Shown one piece after another: positions 34,601-48,524 of a stretch of 64,000 nucleotides of DNA. This DNA is from Centropus unirufus (lineage: Eukaryota > Chordata > Aves > Cuculiformes > Centropidae), in contig VYZI01000103.1 in the NCBI GenBank assembly GCA_013397695.1, forward strand, positions 2,108,926 to 2,172,925, in the 5' to 3' direction. Below the pieces are notes generated by a model that saw only the letters and a program-made list of their open reading frames with translations, made no database searches and was not told the DNA's origin. A program made the translations under genes and the position numbers. How positions within the stretch are numbered: the stretch's first letter is position 1; every line of letters starts with the position of its first letter.

Positions 34601-37600
34601 CATTGATTGCTGATGGAGGCACTCCAGTTGTTCTTCACCCAAGCTTTTGCCTTTCATGAGTGCTGGAGTTCTCAAGCATATGGAACCTTTCAATAAATTT
34701 AGAGATCCTCATTATAAGAAATAGATCTGTATATCGTATTTTTGACAAGTAGACAGAAGTAGACATCCCAGCCATCACCACTACATGCTACACGGGATTT
34801 TGAGTGGCTCTTGCTGGATGTTGAAAGTTGGATCAAGTTTTCTAGGTCACTCAAAGTTTATGAGATTGTCAGTATGTCAGTAAGTTTTAGTGGTGGTTTT
34901 TAAAGCTGTTCTTCCTGTTTTATAGAATTAGGAAATCAATTCACATTTTTTGTTAAAGGGACTCCTCCCTGTCTTTCTTTAGCCAGTAGGACTCAGACTC
35001 ACATTACCCTCAGGAAAGGCTGGCTATTCTTTTCCTTCCTTTTGAAGCAACAAACTCTCACTGGAATTTAGACTATCTGCAATATTTCCAAGTTATAATT
35101 CAGGATTTTTCCTCTGCAAGATTCTTATGTTATAAGCTTGCTTCAAAAAGAAATGTTGCGGGTTAAAAATAAATTACTTTAGCATCTATATGCAGGGTGA
35201 ATTCTGAGAGTTTGGATGAAGAAAAATATTATTTTTCTGTGAATCTCTAAAGCTTTTCTGAAAGCATTTCAAATCATTCAAATGCCACTTTAATCTGCCA
35301 GTCCTAGAGAAATACAGTAGTTTGGTGCAATGAGATGCCTTCCAAGTTGTTCAAAGCAAGGGAGATCGTGCCTTTCTCTGTGTTGGCGCTCGTGTTGGTG
35401 CTCTGTCCTCTCAGTATATAGGCTGTGTATTCAGCTACATCAGCAGAAACCATCAGAAACCTATGTTGTAAGCCTCCTGTGGCCAAACTCAAGATGTTAT
35501 GAAACATTCAGGAGCCAGGAAGGCACTAGAAGTGTGAAATAGCATTTCACCTCTGGAGATTTGGGACTAGGTTTTGACTAGATCATGTCAAGAGGGTTTG
35601 TTTATCTGATCCCCTCAAAATGTCCTGCTGGTGCAGACTCCTCCATGGACTGATTCACAGTAGTTTGCTACAGTCAGTAGCTTTTACTCCACTGAGGTTT
35701 TGGACAGGAACAGAAATAAGACAGTTCAGGACTGAACCTCAAACAAGACAAGACAGGACTTGAATAGTGGGAGAGCAAGAACAGGGCCAGTTTTTGTGCA
35801 TCAGTTAAGCTGAGACACTGGGCACAAGGGGCTGTGGGGCTCTGAAAGAGAATGGTGAAATATCTAAGGACCTGAAGTACCTAAACTGAGCTGCAGAACA
35901 AAGCCAGGTGTGATCAACCTCAAGTCAGCTGGGTATCACATTGTTGTCATCCTTCCCTTTCCTTAATTTGCAATAATGCAAGTTTTTAAATGAGAGTTCA
36001 GGGTGGCCCAGCTCCTGGATAGACTTCCAGCAGATGCTGGCTCAAATGTGCATGCAATTTACAGCATTCTGGCCCTACAAACAAAGCCATTTCGCTATTT
36101 GGATGCTGATCTAATATCTTGGCCATCTAAGGACTTCATGGGCAATCACCTGCAAAGCTTACAGACTTTCATCTATGAGCACAGCCAGTGCAGCCACTGT
36201 CATCTTTTCTTGGTTCAGTTCCCTGCTGCTCCCTCCAGGTATCCCCCAGCAACCCTACTGTGGACACCGCAGAAGATCTCATTGTTCCCAACCTGTTTCA
36301 CTGAGGCTTCCAATAGAATAAATATTCTTCTAAAGACACTTCCTTCTGAGGAGCATTTTCCTCTGCAGTTGCCCCCAGCATTTGCAGAGTCTCCCCTCCT
36401 CATGTGTACTCACAGCACTTCCTTTTCATTCATTTCCTTTATTTGGGGGAACAGCTGGAGAACTCCATCTGTTTCCTTCCACGAGCAGTTTCGGAAATGA
36501 GGTGATAACCTTAGTCCTTCTTGAGCCTTGAGGTTAGCTGGGGGAGTGTTGCAGATTAAATTAACAGTTCGCAGAATATTTGAGGTTAATGGCAGAGAGG
36601 CTGAGAACCAGCGGAATTTTCCATCTTGCCTGGACTGTATCCCTTTCACCCTTTGCTGTTTGTCAAGCCTCAAGGGTGCACAGCTTGCCGATTTTTTCCA
36701 ATTATTTTAATCCTTTGGTAGCATTAAAATGGGAAGCCTTCTAATTAAATCTAGTGCCTTACACATGAATTATCCCCTAAGGGCCAGGAGAATGCACTGT
36801 CAGAGGAGTAGCACATTTGGGGGTGGGGGGGGAAGTGTTTACTGAGAGATTATTTTACTCAAGCACAACTCCTTTGGACTTTTCTCAAAGTGCTTGTGCT
36901 GAGGAAGAGCAGCTACTTTGCAGGGCTACTTGAAGAGGAGGATATGCAGATTAAAAGATGTTTTTTTCCCTGTCTATATCCAAACTAAACAGAATTCACA
37001 GTCATGGAAACAGCCTATTTGCATCTGACCTACATTTAGAAGGTAAATCAACAGCCCATATTAAAGCATTGAGCCTTCTGGTATGACTCTTCTTTTGCAT
37101 GCTAAGAGGCAGTGACTAGCAAGATTCAAAGAAATCCATGATAAGGATGGAATAACTAGTTTTGGAGGAAATTTTTTCTATATGTAAGACGTCACCAAAA
37201 ATAGAGGAAGAAGGTGACCTACTGTGTGTTTTGTAGTTTCTCAGGGCCGTCACAAATGCATTTCATCTTCTAAAGGTGTAAGAGATGGCGTCATCTGTCA
37301 GGTGATGTCTGGCAGCTCTTCAGTATGCACTCTTGTTTCTGGAGTGATGTAAGGACTGGAAGTTGTGTGCCATCTAATGCTATGCCCACTCTTAAAGCCA
37401 TAATCACTGCTGTCAGGTGTCGGATTCTGCAGTAGCATTTGATTGTCCTTGAAGTGTCCAGCAGTATCCACCCTATCGGTCTAGGATATGTGTGAATGAG
37501 GTCTACTCTGTTTACTTACTTTTCAAAAAAAGGTGTATCAGCCGGCAGCACCAACCATCCCATATAAGGCCAGTGAATGACTACACAGTAGTTTTCTTTT

Positions 37601-37617
37601 AGTTTGTACATAATTGG
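31656..37617. other. Intergenic, no gene seen
   Basis: No supportable gene. The longest frame (36003-36500, 165 codons) has no recognisable domain and is overlapped by open frames on the other strand. The section 36510-36790 is rich in TTAAT/ATTA motifs and looks like a possible conserved element; this was not tested. A G-rich run lies near 36819-36833. Confidence 0.45.
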
Positions 37618-37674
37618 ATTTTTACTTTTAAGTGGTCAATGAAAGNATTTTTACTTTTAAGTGGTCAATGAAAG
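37618..37674. repeat. Exact 28 bp duplication around a single N, likely assembly join
   Basis: The 28 bases at 37618-37645 are repeated without change at 37647-37674, separated by one N at 37646. This is what an assembler leaves when two contig ends overlap but are joined without merging. The true sequence probably has one copy. Confidence 0.9.
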
Positions 37675-40600
37675 GTAACTAAGAAAGCAAACTCTTTGCC
37701 TTATATTTGCTATATAGGGAGATTAGACAGAAGGCTGTAAACTAAAATACCATTCTAGAATGTTCCTCACTAAACATTAAGTGGTGAACAGGTCTGCCTG
37801 CCACGTCATGACTCTTACCCTATTTTTTGAGAATCTGGGATAAGTGCATCGCTTCATACAGCAGAAGAGGGCAGGATTTAAAATTGGTGCCAACTGTGAT
37901 CATGTGGAACTGCAACACACTTCTGTAGAATGCCCCCTAAAGGGCACTGATTCAGTTAACTGACAGCGCGAATTGTCAATGGCCCTATGACTAAGAACCT
38001 GACTTTGAGCTTAAGTACCAAACTCTTTCTTTGCCACTGCAAGTGCCCAAGTGTTGGCTGCCACAGAAATGGGAGAAGAAAGACCCAGACTGGTGAATCC
38101 AGGCCCACAAAGACCAATAGCGGAGGGGTTTTTACTGCATCATTGAGAAAAATCCTGCCTCAATTGATGGCATTACTTCTTTCAAGCCAGTGTTACCATT
38201 AAATGAGTCCAGTTTGATTCATGTTTTTGCCACTAATCCAAGAATTTATTAATGGGGACGATCAGCAGGAGGCAGGACGGCAGAGGAGATTTCAGAAGTT
38301 TTTATTTATAACTTACCGTTTCAAGTCCAATTTAGCTCAGTGCTGGCCGGTAGCTATTAGTGTTTGTATTTCTTGGTATGCCTTGCATGAAATAAATTAT
38401 CAGATCTTTCATTCAGTTCTCCCTCAGAAAAACATCAACCATAACTGACATTAATTGGTTGCCTCACTGCAGCCTTGCAAGGAGGGTGAACATTGATAGA
38501 GACCATGCTCTCATTTTATCCCCAAGTTATCAACGTGTTCAGACAAAGGGTTCTTGCAGGTCAGGCTCGGCGTATAATGGTGGCCTGAGTAGTAGACTGG
38601 AAATGTTTACCCTGCTGTATATTTAAATAAATGAGATGTTGATACCCTGTGTTCCAAGGAGACTATAATTGCTTATAATATACCAAAGGTTTGGTTTGGC
38701 AAGATGTGCCACCACAGCCACCTACTACTTGTGCCGGCTCTCTGGGAGTCTGGACTGTTATTCCAAAAGTAACTATGTAGGTGGTGAGCATCTATTTATT
38801 CTCCAGGAACCGAGCTGTCTTAGAGCCTCAGGGAGGCTGAGAGACAACGGAAAATTTGTTCCATGGAAGTTCATCAGGTATTTTCTAAAGGAGGAAAGGA
38901 TTTCCTATCAGGACCATGAGTACAGCCTCAGAGGTTGATATGAACATTCAGGGTTTTTTCACCTGAAGTAATTAGTGGGTGAAGCATGGCACAGTTCTTC
39001 ACCTCATTACCAGAAAAGGTGGAAATTTGGAACTAGCTACCCGCAAGCAAAGGCCACTTTTATTTCTCCTTACAGACACACTCTTCCTTTAACCTTAGCA
39101 TGGTGATTTGGTTATTTCTTTGGCACCGCTTTGGTACAAGTGTAGGACCCTTTGGAAAGTCTACCACTTACACACCTTTTCCCCAGGATATGAGTCCCTG
39201 GGGGAGGCTTCCTGACACAGTTTGCTTAGACACCTGTGCACTATAATGTATGTCTAATTGAAATTGCATTAATGGTATGATTCCATTACAGGCAAGCAAG
39301 ATGCTTGCTGCAAGAACACTCCCAGAGGGCCCTGAATCAGCTGCAATAGATAATTTATGAAGTGCTGTGGATCTTCTCAAAGCTCCAGTGTTAAGTACAG
39401 GAGACAGAGGCCTATTCATTATTAACAAGACATTATCCTTTTTGCTCAGCAAAAACTGTGGGTCTGGTGTGAGCTAAGCTCTATCGCAGGTGAGATTTGA
39501 GACTGGCAGTTTGACGGGAGGTGTGAGTTCACATCTCTGGCTCTTCCATCTCTGAAGCAAAGTCCTGGCTTCTACGTTTGGGGGAATTTTGGAAACACAG
39601 ACGTGGACAGCACTTACTGAAGAGTCTGTATTGGCAGAGAGCATGAAAGGAAGACTTGTGCAAGGAAAAATTAGAGGCAGACTTGCCTTCTCTAACTCTT
39701 GTCTAATCTCCTTCCAGAGCTCTGCAAGTGTACCAGTTCCACTGTATTTTCTGTTATTTTTCATGCTAGCATCCTGTCCTCCTGCAACAGAACACTAGCA
39801 GGGTGACTTATCCTTTTGCTCTCAGCTCTACCTCACATGAGTGTATTTTACTAAAGTATAGAAGGTATATTAGCAATCAGAGTTGCTTCACTTTGGAAAT
39901 CAGAGCAAAAGCAGTGAAAGTTGAAAAATTTCCAGTAAAGCTTTGCATGATTTTGTGAGGATGCTCCAGCTTATTTATCCTCTTCTCAATAGCCAGTAAG
40001 AAACATTAGATATTTCAATCTTCCAAGGAGAGAGCACAGCTTTTGTAGAATTCTTACCCTCTTGGCCCCTTTGTAGTTATCTCTACTAGCCAGCTATTCA
40101 CAATTGTTACTACAACAAAATTTGAAGTCAGAGGTGGAGAATCAGTACTATCTTCTTATTCTTCACTCTTCTCCCTCCATTCCACTACACATACGTCGTC
40201 CGAGCTACTGCCAAGGTCCTTATTATGATATTTTTAACTACACATTTGAGAGGAAAGAATGGGAGGTTTTTTTAGGCACTGGATCTTCCAAGTCTACACA
40301 GATCTCTGGGTTGCTTGGCAGGGAGATGTGCATTTCTAAGTGGCCCCATATTGAAATTGTCAGTAGAAAGTTTGCCCTCTAAAAGAAGAAACTTGGAAAA
40401 AAAATAGTTTTTTTTTAAAAAATTCTTATTTTCTTAAAAATATAAGGAAAGTGCAGGCTTTGGAGCTTGAGCATTGAGATCAGACACACACCAGGAAGTG
40501 GGGCTTTTTTGTTTATTTATTGAGTTGCATTTTTCATTTTTAGAGCTTGATGGTCAATCTTTATGAACTTCTCCCACTGTCTTTTCCCCATCTGTCCTTC

Positions 40601-43600
40601 ACACAGCTTGAATACTTGTGGGAGCAGCTGGATTAGCAGCTGTGGATCTGTGCAGAGAGAAATGGACATGTGCATTTGATGGGTCTAGCAGCTGAGAGTG
40701 TGATGTAGACTCTAGCAAAAGTCAAGCAAGAGAATAAAGAATCTTCTTCAAGAAGACATACAGCTGCACTTGCAGAAACCCATCTGCTGGCTTCCTGAGT
40801 CCCTAGAGAGGTCACTCGGGAGTGTGGCTCTATTTTATTGGCTGCCCAATGTTGTACAATTCTTTTCATGCTAGTTTGCTGCTTATCATTTTAGATTTTT
40901 TAAAGTAATTTGTGGCTTTTGACCTTCTGCTCTGGTTCTTCGCATGATTTATCAACACCAGTGAACTGAGCCATCAAAAACCTCTAATAAGGTCTAATAA
41001 GGCCATCTCTTACCACCTGTCCTTGAAAAATGTCCAGATGGGATGCTATCAGCACAAACCTCTTCAGGAGCAATTTCTCTTCTCCTGCTGAGCTGTTCTT
41101 GTTTCCTCCCTCATCTCCAAGTGTGAAAATGAACCAACAGGGAAATCAAGACAGCAGGCTCGATGGTAAGTCTGCCTGCAGCCCAAAGCTCCACCCTGGG
41201 AGAAAGTTTAAGAGCAAAACTGTTTTGTCTTCTATGAGACCAAAAGCTGCAAATTTGGGTGATTCAATTTGAAAAACATAATCTACATGTCTTTCTTAGA
41301 GTAGACCTGTCCAAATGGCTCAAAGTTGCTGTCACTTATAGCAAACACTTTCAGGTTTGCTGCCACACAGCTGAGATCCTAGCAGTCCTGTTTGCCCTGG
41401 CTCAAATAGGGCTCCTTGGCTTCCAGGCTTCCTGCCAGGAAACTATCCCAGCTGGAGCTAGGTTGGCCAGACTCTCAATTCTGTTCACTGATCAGGTATA
41501 CAGGAGAACTTGTGAGGAAATGGCAGATTTCTGCCAGAAAATTCAATTAAGCAAGTACATTCCCATGAAATAGTTTGATTCTGTTAAACTGTCATTTTTC
41601 AAATGGAAAACTGTTCTATCAGAAAGCTTACGTCCAGCTCTGCTCATTAGTGCATCCACCCATGAACAAAAGGTAGGCTGTACTGCAGATCAATAATTGA
41701 AATGCCTAAATCCCTTCCATCAAGAGCAGAGCACAGAATAACACTTTGGTATCTGGCTCCATTTTAGCATTTTTAATGTCTTCTGCAGACATTAAATCTT
41801 ACAGGACCCCTGTTAGGTAGGGCCTGAGATAAGGCAGGGAACAAGTGAAAACTCAGAAAGAACTTTCAGTACTGATAGAGCTTTCTTCATCAACTATGTC
41901 AGCTTATAGAAACTCGTGGAAAGGCTGAATGAATCAGTATTGTACAGTGTTCATGTTACAGGACACAGATCTGGTTCAATTATAACACTTTTAGATCAAA
42001 TTATTGCCTAATTTTAACCTCAAAACAGCAGCACCAGAAGACCACAGGGTAGCAGACAGCCATACAAAACTGTATTGACACCACCAGCTTGAACCACGTG
42101 ACATCATTCTGCAGTCCAGCTAGCAAAAACTACTTGGAAGTAGCCTGCAAAGTTCTCAGCATCCAGTGTGTTGGGTAGAAGTACATGTAAGACTGTGCTG
42201 AACAGGCAGTAGCACATGCTCACTATTTAACCACTGCTTTCCACTTGCAGCCTGCTTTCCTATGGCAAAAATGGTTTATATTATCATTTGTTCTGATACC
42301 ATTTAAACCAATTTCAGTGAAATTTTTCAGAAGCAGCAGTATCAGCTGTTAAGCGACTACAGATCTCTTGGGAGAGATCTCAAGGGAAATGGCAATATTA
42401 TTTGACCTTCTATTAGACATGAGGAAATTGATATGAAGAGAGAGAGGAAGAGAAATAAAGACTTAATTAAAACTCTAACCACAGGACAAGCTTCAACTCT
42501 ATTTTGAACCTTAGACATGAAAGTAAATCAACCCCAAGTCACCATAGATAGCTAAGCTTCTTCCTTTCTGGTGCCTGTGAGGAAACCTTCAGCAAGCTGA
42601 AAGTGCTGGCATGAAACAGTGGATATGCATCTTCTGAAAATCACGGGAGCTTTTATTAATAACAAGCATCTCTGGAACAAAAGCTCCTTCCTTTTTTGGA
42701 AGTACGACAGGAATACTTCTCATGGCACCAAGATGCAGTTTTTGACAGTGGTATTCAGAGTCTCGCCTCATCCCCTTTACCGAGGGCTGAAATAATCACC
42801 GCACTTCTCATCTGAATCACATTTCTGTACTGACTTTCCCTCCTGATTCTCTCAGCTGCCTCTGTCATTGTTTGCTGCCTTTACACCCTCCAGTGGAACT
42901 GGTTCACACGTTCTCTTGTGATGGGTCCAGGAACAGAATTTGAATAGGAAACAGGAAAACTATGTAGCCTATTCTGACATCCTACTCTGCATTTCTTCTA
43001 TCCGTGGCTTATTTAAGTGCTTCTTGATGGTAAGTTGTGACTTCCAGGATGCAACTTTACAGATTTCTTAAACTATTGTCCCATTTCAACCTGATTGATG
43101 GAGCCTTGCAGCTGAAGTGGATGCAAGCTATGGAAGGAGGTGTTTCTAAAAGGCCCTCTAACTAAATTGCATATATGTAATGAAACTGTTATTCATGTTT
43201 TGTGCCACAACAGTTAATAGGGGCATATGGATTCCTTACTGGTGCAGAGAACCAAGAAACTTTAGTCTTACAATCACCAAGACCCAACAATGTTAAAGAT
43301 ATAATTTAACATTTTCAAAGGTAAAAGACAAATTCTTAGCTGGGATTGTGAGCAGAGGTGAGGAGTGGGACAGTTTCATTATTTAAGACCTTATGATTTT
43401 TGCATTGATGTAAACTGCTACCACTCTTACTTAGTACCCTCTTACAGTATCTTTGCAACTGATGTAAATGGCTACTGGCAACTGATAGTTCCACCAGCCA
43501 TCTAAGTGTGAGGTTAGTAAGAGTGTGAAGACAAGAAACAAAAGATTCCCTTCATTTCCTCCAATCGGGAATATAGAGGAATAAGCACAGAGATCCCTGA

Positions 43601-45425
43601 GCTGAGAAAAAGTCAGCCCCCCTGTAAGTTAGGTGCTGTTTGAGGACAAAAATGAAAATGGGTTTCAGTTGATATTCTAATGAAGATTAATTGTCCGGTT
43701 ACCAACCCACTGCTAAAAATCAAGACATTTAGTTCAGCACAATTGCCTTTTAGTTGAGCTGTGTTGCATTTCTAAGTGGGCTTTAAGTGACATATAAACC
43801 TTAAGGTAAATTTAAATTTCCTAGGTAGGATATATCAGCTCAGGACTTTTTAACAACAAAGCAAAGTTTCTGTTTAGGGAACAGGTTCTGCAGCATGTTA
43901 AGAAAGTTTTGTAATCCCATCTACAGAGAAGGGCTAACCTTCCCACTGGCTGGTGTTCTTTTACAAAAAGCTGGACAGAAACAGTTTGCCCTTATTTTTC
44001 TGCTTTTCCCTTTTCCTGCTTACCTCCTAGGGAACTTGCTTTATAAACAATAACAGAATAGGGCTGGAAGGCTTCTACACACAGAGAAGCGGTCCCAGTG
44101 AAGACTGTCTCCTCCATATGGCAGCATATGTTTCTGTGCATTTCTTGACAGAGCAGCTATGTCCCTGTGGCATTTGGGCATGGTATAATTAGCTGTGTAC
44201 AGAAGTAGAGTGCTGATAACATTTTACTGGAAGGGTGCCATCAACATGACTGTTCTTGGTATTGGTTGCAGTAACTAACACTATGTTTAGAGAACAGTCA
44301 TTGGAAATCTGCGTGCTGCTCTTGCACAGCCTGAGCTCTTTCATGATTTTATCACTAGTGGTGCCTAGAGAGTAGTCCTTTGAGTTTTGAATGTTTGACA
44401 TGAGGGAGGTTTGGGCCTGTTTGTTTAGTTATGTATCATCTTGACTATAGTTTGACAGGATTAAGCCTAACTGCACATTGGTATTGCGACTGGATATACC
44501 GACTACTCCCTATTCTGACATACTTGCTCCTTGTTTTTTGTCAGTTTCTGTTGTCGGAACAGAAGATCACAAAAGAAAAAAAACAAACAAGCAACAAAAT
44601 GCAAAACCCCAAAACAAAAAAAAAAAAAGAGGAAAAAACAATCCAGGGATATTTCTCGAGTCTCCTCCCTGCCTTCCCTACAATTAAATCTTCTTGCAGA
44701 CCTATGCAGAAAGAATCCAGTGATTACAGTGGACCATGGAAGAACTAGCTAGAGTGATATATGAAGATATGATATACATATATATGAAAACAAATCTGCT
44801 TCAGAGATTACCAAATAGCAGAACTTCAGAGAAGAGTGCAGAAAATATAGGCTACCAATGATCAGGACAGGGCAAGTAAATCTTCCTGTAGGCAATTAGA
44901 GATTGGTTTATGGGATTATACCTTTTTTATCCATTTACTCTGTTTATAGCAACCTTGCATATCCCATTATCCATGCAAGCACACTCTAAGCTCGTGAGTA
45001 CTTTTAATCTGTTGACTTCTGTGGTAACTGTAGAAGCGAGTCCCAGCAGTTAGTAATATGATTGTTAAAATATTTGCTGATCATAAATGTACTGCTTTGG
45101 TCTTCCTGTTCTCCACTTGTAAAATCTCCTTCTGCGCTTACACAATGTTCGGTTTTCAGTGAAGCTGTTGGGACTTGTCTATAATATCTGCGGAAAAAGA
45201 GAGGAAGAGCTAGTCCTGAGTTCTGAACCCAAAAGTCTGTCGGGGAGATCCTGATTAAGGAACATGGAATTGACCTTGATAGCTCTACAGTGTACCCTTG
45301 AAGCAACAAAGGAATGCAGATGTTGACAACTAGCTACCAATCACCATAAAAAAAGACTTTAAACAATAATGTACACGCCCACTAAGGAAGGTTATAAAAA
45401 GGGTCTCTGTAAAGTTGCTGCATCA
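37675..45425. other. Intergenic, no gene seen
   Basis: No supportable gene in 7.7 kb. Blocks at about 38220-38460 and 39170-39390 are A/T-rich with homeodomain-like cores (for example CTAATTG at 39254 and ATTAAT at 39268) and resemble conserved non-coding elements, without proof. A-rich stretches lie at 40395-40440 and 44570-44637. Confidence 0.45.
44570..44637 (+). repeat. A-rich low-complexity stretch
   Basis: About 70 bases made mainly of A with scattered C and G, including a 12-base A run. It could be a decayed poly(A) tail or plain low complexity. No retrocopy or flanking duplication was identified upstream. Confidence 0.5.
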
Positions 45426-45459
45426 CTACTTATAAAGAAAATGGCTACTTATAAAGAAA
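45426..45459. repeat. Short direct duplication, 19 bp period
   Basis: CTACTTATAAAGAAA occurs at 45426-45440 and again at 45445-45459, separated by ATGG. It is probably a small local duplication. Downstream to about 45480 the sequence stays A/T-rich. Confidence 0.6.
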
Positions 45460-48400
45460 CTAGTCATTAATAAAAAAATTGCCTCAAAAAGCCATTTGTC
45501 CAGTCCATCCCAATCGGCAACAAAAGTCTATGCAAGACAGCACAGCACCCTGATGGCTTCCTGTTTATTTGTTCACCAACAGCACTGAGTAATGTGTCCA
45601 TGCTCCCCCTGAACCCAAGCTAATTGCCAGCTTTGATGCCTCAGCATGATGCACTCTAGCACTTTCAAGAACACCATGCAATGTGTTGTCTTGGGGTCAC
45701 AGTGCCCGTAGTGCATTTACATCCTGCTTGTGGCTGCTCTGCAGCCATCACAGATGGCTAAACACAGCACCAGCTGCTCTGGTGGGATATTCTTTAGCAA
45801 GAGAAATAATATAAATTATTTTATTCTGTAGAGACTAGGGCTGTATAATCTCACATGCAGTCAGACAAGGCACCCTGCTCAACAAACATTGTTGTGTAGT
45901 ATGTTGACCTCAAATAGTGCAAATTGCTTTTCAAAAGGAACAAAAGGAGACAAAATTAGACAGGGAAAGGAATTCTCTGTCTTTCCTTGCTTTTGCTTTG
46001 GATGTCAGTGCGACTGGAACAAAGCTAGACTGAAATTGCAGGTAGATGGAGCGAAATTTGTCCTCACCTCTTTTTTTCTGTAATATTAATAATGGATTTT
46101 TCTTAGCTGTGTGTGCAAATCTGAGTTTGGCTGCCTGTATGTTCCACATGGTAGGTACATGTGCTAACGCTAGAGATTGTGCAATTTTTTCACTCTATTT
46201 CTTGTAACTCCAGAAACTGAGCAAATTAACTCTTGGAGAAAGTATGGCTGCAATTTCAGTAACAACAGAAAAAAAATAGTTGGAAAGTAAAAAATACTTC
46301 CTGTTGTCAGTTCCTCAAACAAAAAAAAAAGAAAAAAAGAAAAAGAAAACGCCCCAAAATCCAACAAAAAAAACCCCAAACGGAGCCCTTTTCATGGCAA
46401 AATCAGTAAAGAGGTGCCTGGGATTTGTGAAGTCAGAACAGAAAAAAAACCAGTCGTTTGGGGCTGTCTGCTGGAACACTGACTAGAGGGCTCAGGGAAA
46501 TCAAGGTCAAATCCTGCATATATCCTGTGGCTATGAAGCAGGACTGCTGGCTTGTTTGAGGTAATTGGAAAAACAGTCCGTACCCCAGCTCCCACCCTAC
46601 TTGTGTGAGCCTAAATTCCTGCTGGAAAATAACCATGCCTGCCCCGGCACACTTACAGCATATTCTCTTCCCCACACGATCCCACACCACAGTGCAGGGG
46701 CTGTTGGGCTCCACCTGAGGTACATTTCTTGGTCAGAATTCGGCAGTCACCGAGGCACAAAGAGATTTCCGGCTTTTCTGACCTCCAGTCTTGACAGGAA
46801 ATGCAATGGAGGGAAAGATAAAAACAAGAAGAGAGCAAATGAGGTTTTCGCAGGCCAGGGCTTTTCTGCCTTGAATAGGTGCAGATAGAAGAATGGGAGG
46901 AAGCAGGCTTTGAGGGCTGTTTGAGAGGCAGGCTTCTAATAATAACCTTGTTTACGTGATCCAAAGGCATTGTTAGAGGAATTTCTGCAGACCACAAGTT
47001 TCTTCTATTGTTGCTTGGGATTTACTCGCCTCAATTTTTTATTTTTCCCTCAACAGAGTATTTTTAAGGAACACTTTTTGGTTTTGAAGGAGAATGCCTT
47101 TATATCCCCTTTCTCCTCTAATCTTTAGTGTCCTCTGAAGAGGCATGAAAATCCTCACCCTGCCTCAAAGAGCCTCCCTTTTTAGTCACAGTCCCAGTTG
47201 TGGAGAAGATTCCCTCCTTTCCGCTGCAGAGCAAAGAATCTTGGCTTGTAATTGTAAAAGCCTTTCCGTGCCAGTTCTCCTCTCACCTGTGCTATTCTCA
47301 GCTAGTGTTTCCTTTAAGCTCACCCTATTTGTTCCCACCATAGCAAATATTCAGAAAGGAGTCGTGGCTGGTTGTTCCACATCCTCATGAGCAGACATTG
47401 TTTGAAGCAGCAGTGCAGTGGACAAAGGCCTGGAGAGTTAAAATAAGAACTTTCAACAGCAATCTTTGGCAATACAGTAGAGTTGAAAAGTATGGTTTTA
47501 GGCACTGACGCATATAGAAAACCTTTCAGTAATACAACAAGGGGATTTTTAAGCAAGTAACAGGGTGTCTCCATATCCCTGTTCCTGAGGATCCTGGCAT
47601 CGTCCTTTATGTCTGCTCCTATCAGACCAATGCTTCCACACTAAAGCAAAAGGAGTTTAAACCTTGCCCAGTGAGAGCCTGAGGCGATGTGAAGGCACAC
47701 GCAGCTCTTGAAACTGAGCTTCTGAGCTTGGTAATAGGACTGCAAAGTTCAAGCTGTTGCTGAAGAACTTTGAACACAGCTGGAGCAGATGGAAAAGACA
47801 TTTACCTTGGTGTTGTTAAGGTGGGGGAGCTTTTCTGCAAGGTTTGGGTTTGTTTTTTTTTTAATCCTTTCTTTATATTTTATTGAGATACTTTCTATAT
47901 TAAATTAAATAGGCAGCAACATTAATTCACGCATGCAGGTTCCAGCAGCAGTCCCATAGTCACAGGCCTTTCTCTCTGCATTAACGTATCTATGTTTATG
48001 GCTAGGCTATCTCAGTAACTCGCAGAGCGAGGTACGTTAAAATTTAACAAAGAACAGAAATGGCACAAAACAAAGAAGTACTGTATGCGAACGAAGGGAA
48101 GGAAAGAATATCAAGAAAAGCCTCTAAAATATTACCTTTTCCCCAAAGTCTACCAGAAGAAAAACCCACAAGATCTACACTCTGCTCATGGCCCCCAAAA
48201 CCCGGCAACCAAATAAATATGTGTCACTTTGAGGTCTACTGGCAGCAGCTTCCCTTCAGTATTGAAAAATTCAGAAAACCAAAGGCTGATACAGCTGTCA
48301 GAGAACTGAGGCAGTAGCACACTCGTAAGGGCAAAAATTCTATATAAAATACATTTGTATTGTCTGGTGACCAGGCCTGTGATCTGTGGTTAGATATAGT

Positions 48401-48483
48401 GCGAAAAATGAAGGCCACATGATGTGAACTGAATTGAGACCTACAAAGTTAAAATCATCTGGTAAAGTGAGTTCGGGTTTTGG
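45460..48483. other. Intergenic, no gene seen
   Basis: No supportable gene. It contains an A-rich stretch at 46318-46378 with AAAAC and AAAAAG units. The other frames of 60-110 codons are unremarkable. Confidence 0.5.
46318..46378 (+). repeat. A-rich low-complexity stretch
   Basis: Runs of A interrupted by G and C, including CCCCAAAA and ACCCCAAA pieces. No retrotransposed gene is seen upstream, so low complexity is the simplest reading. Confidence 0.5.
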
Positions 48484-48524
48484 TTTTCTTTCTCTTTTTT
48501 TTTCTTTTCTTTTTTTTTCCCCAG
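48484..48524 (+). promoter_or_regulatory. Strong splice-acceptor-like tract
   Basis: A 39-base run made only of pyrimidines (48484-48522) ends in CCCCAG. As a splice acceptor it would be excellent. The sequence after it can be read as a short terminal coding segment (ASMYSLYKGFSKKDKYL, then TAA at 48577-48579), but no matching upstream exon was found and there is no close AATAAA. A plain CT-rich low-complexity run is the alternative. Confidence 0.25.

Noticed and set aside
36003..36500. 165-codon open frame on the plus strand
   Set aside because: Composition is not protein-like after the first 60 codons, no domain is seen, and opposite-strand frames are open as well.
44052..44085. AGAATAGGGCTGGAAGG, similar to a CR1 3' end
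   Set aside because: Only about 20 bases resemble CR1 and the sequence on both sides does not, so a chance match is likely.
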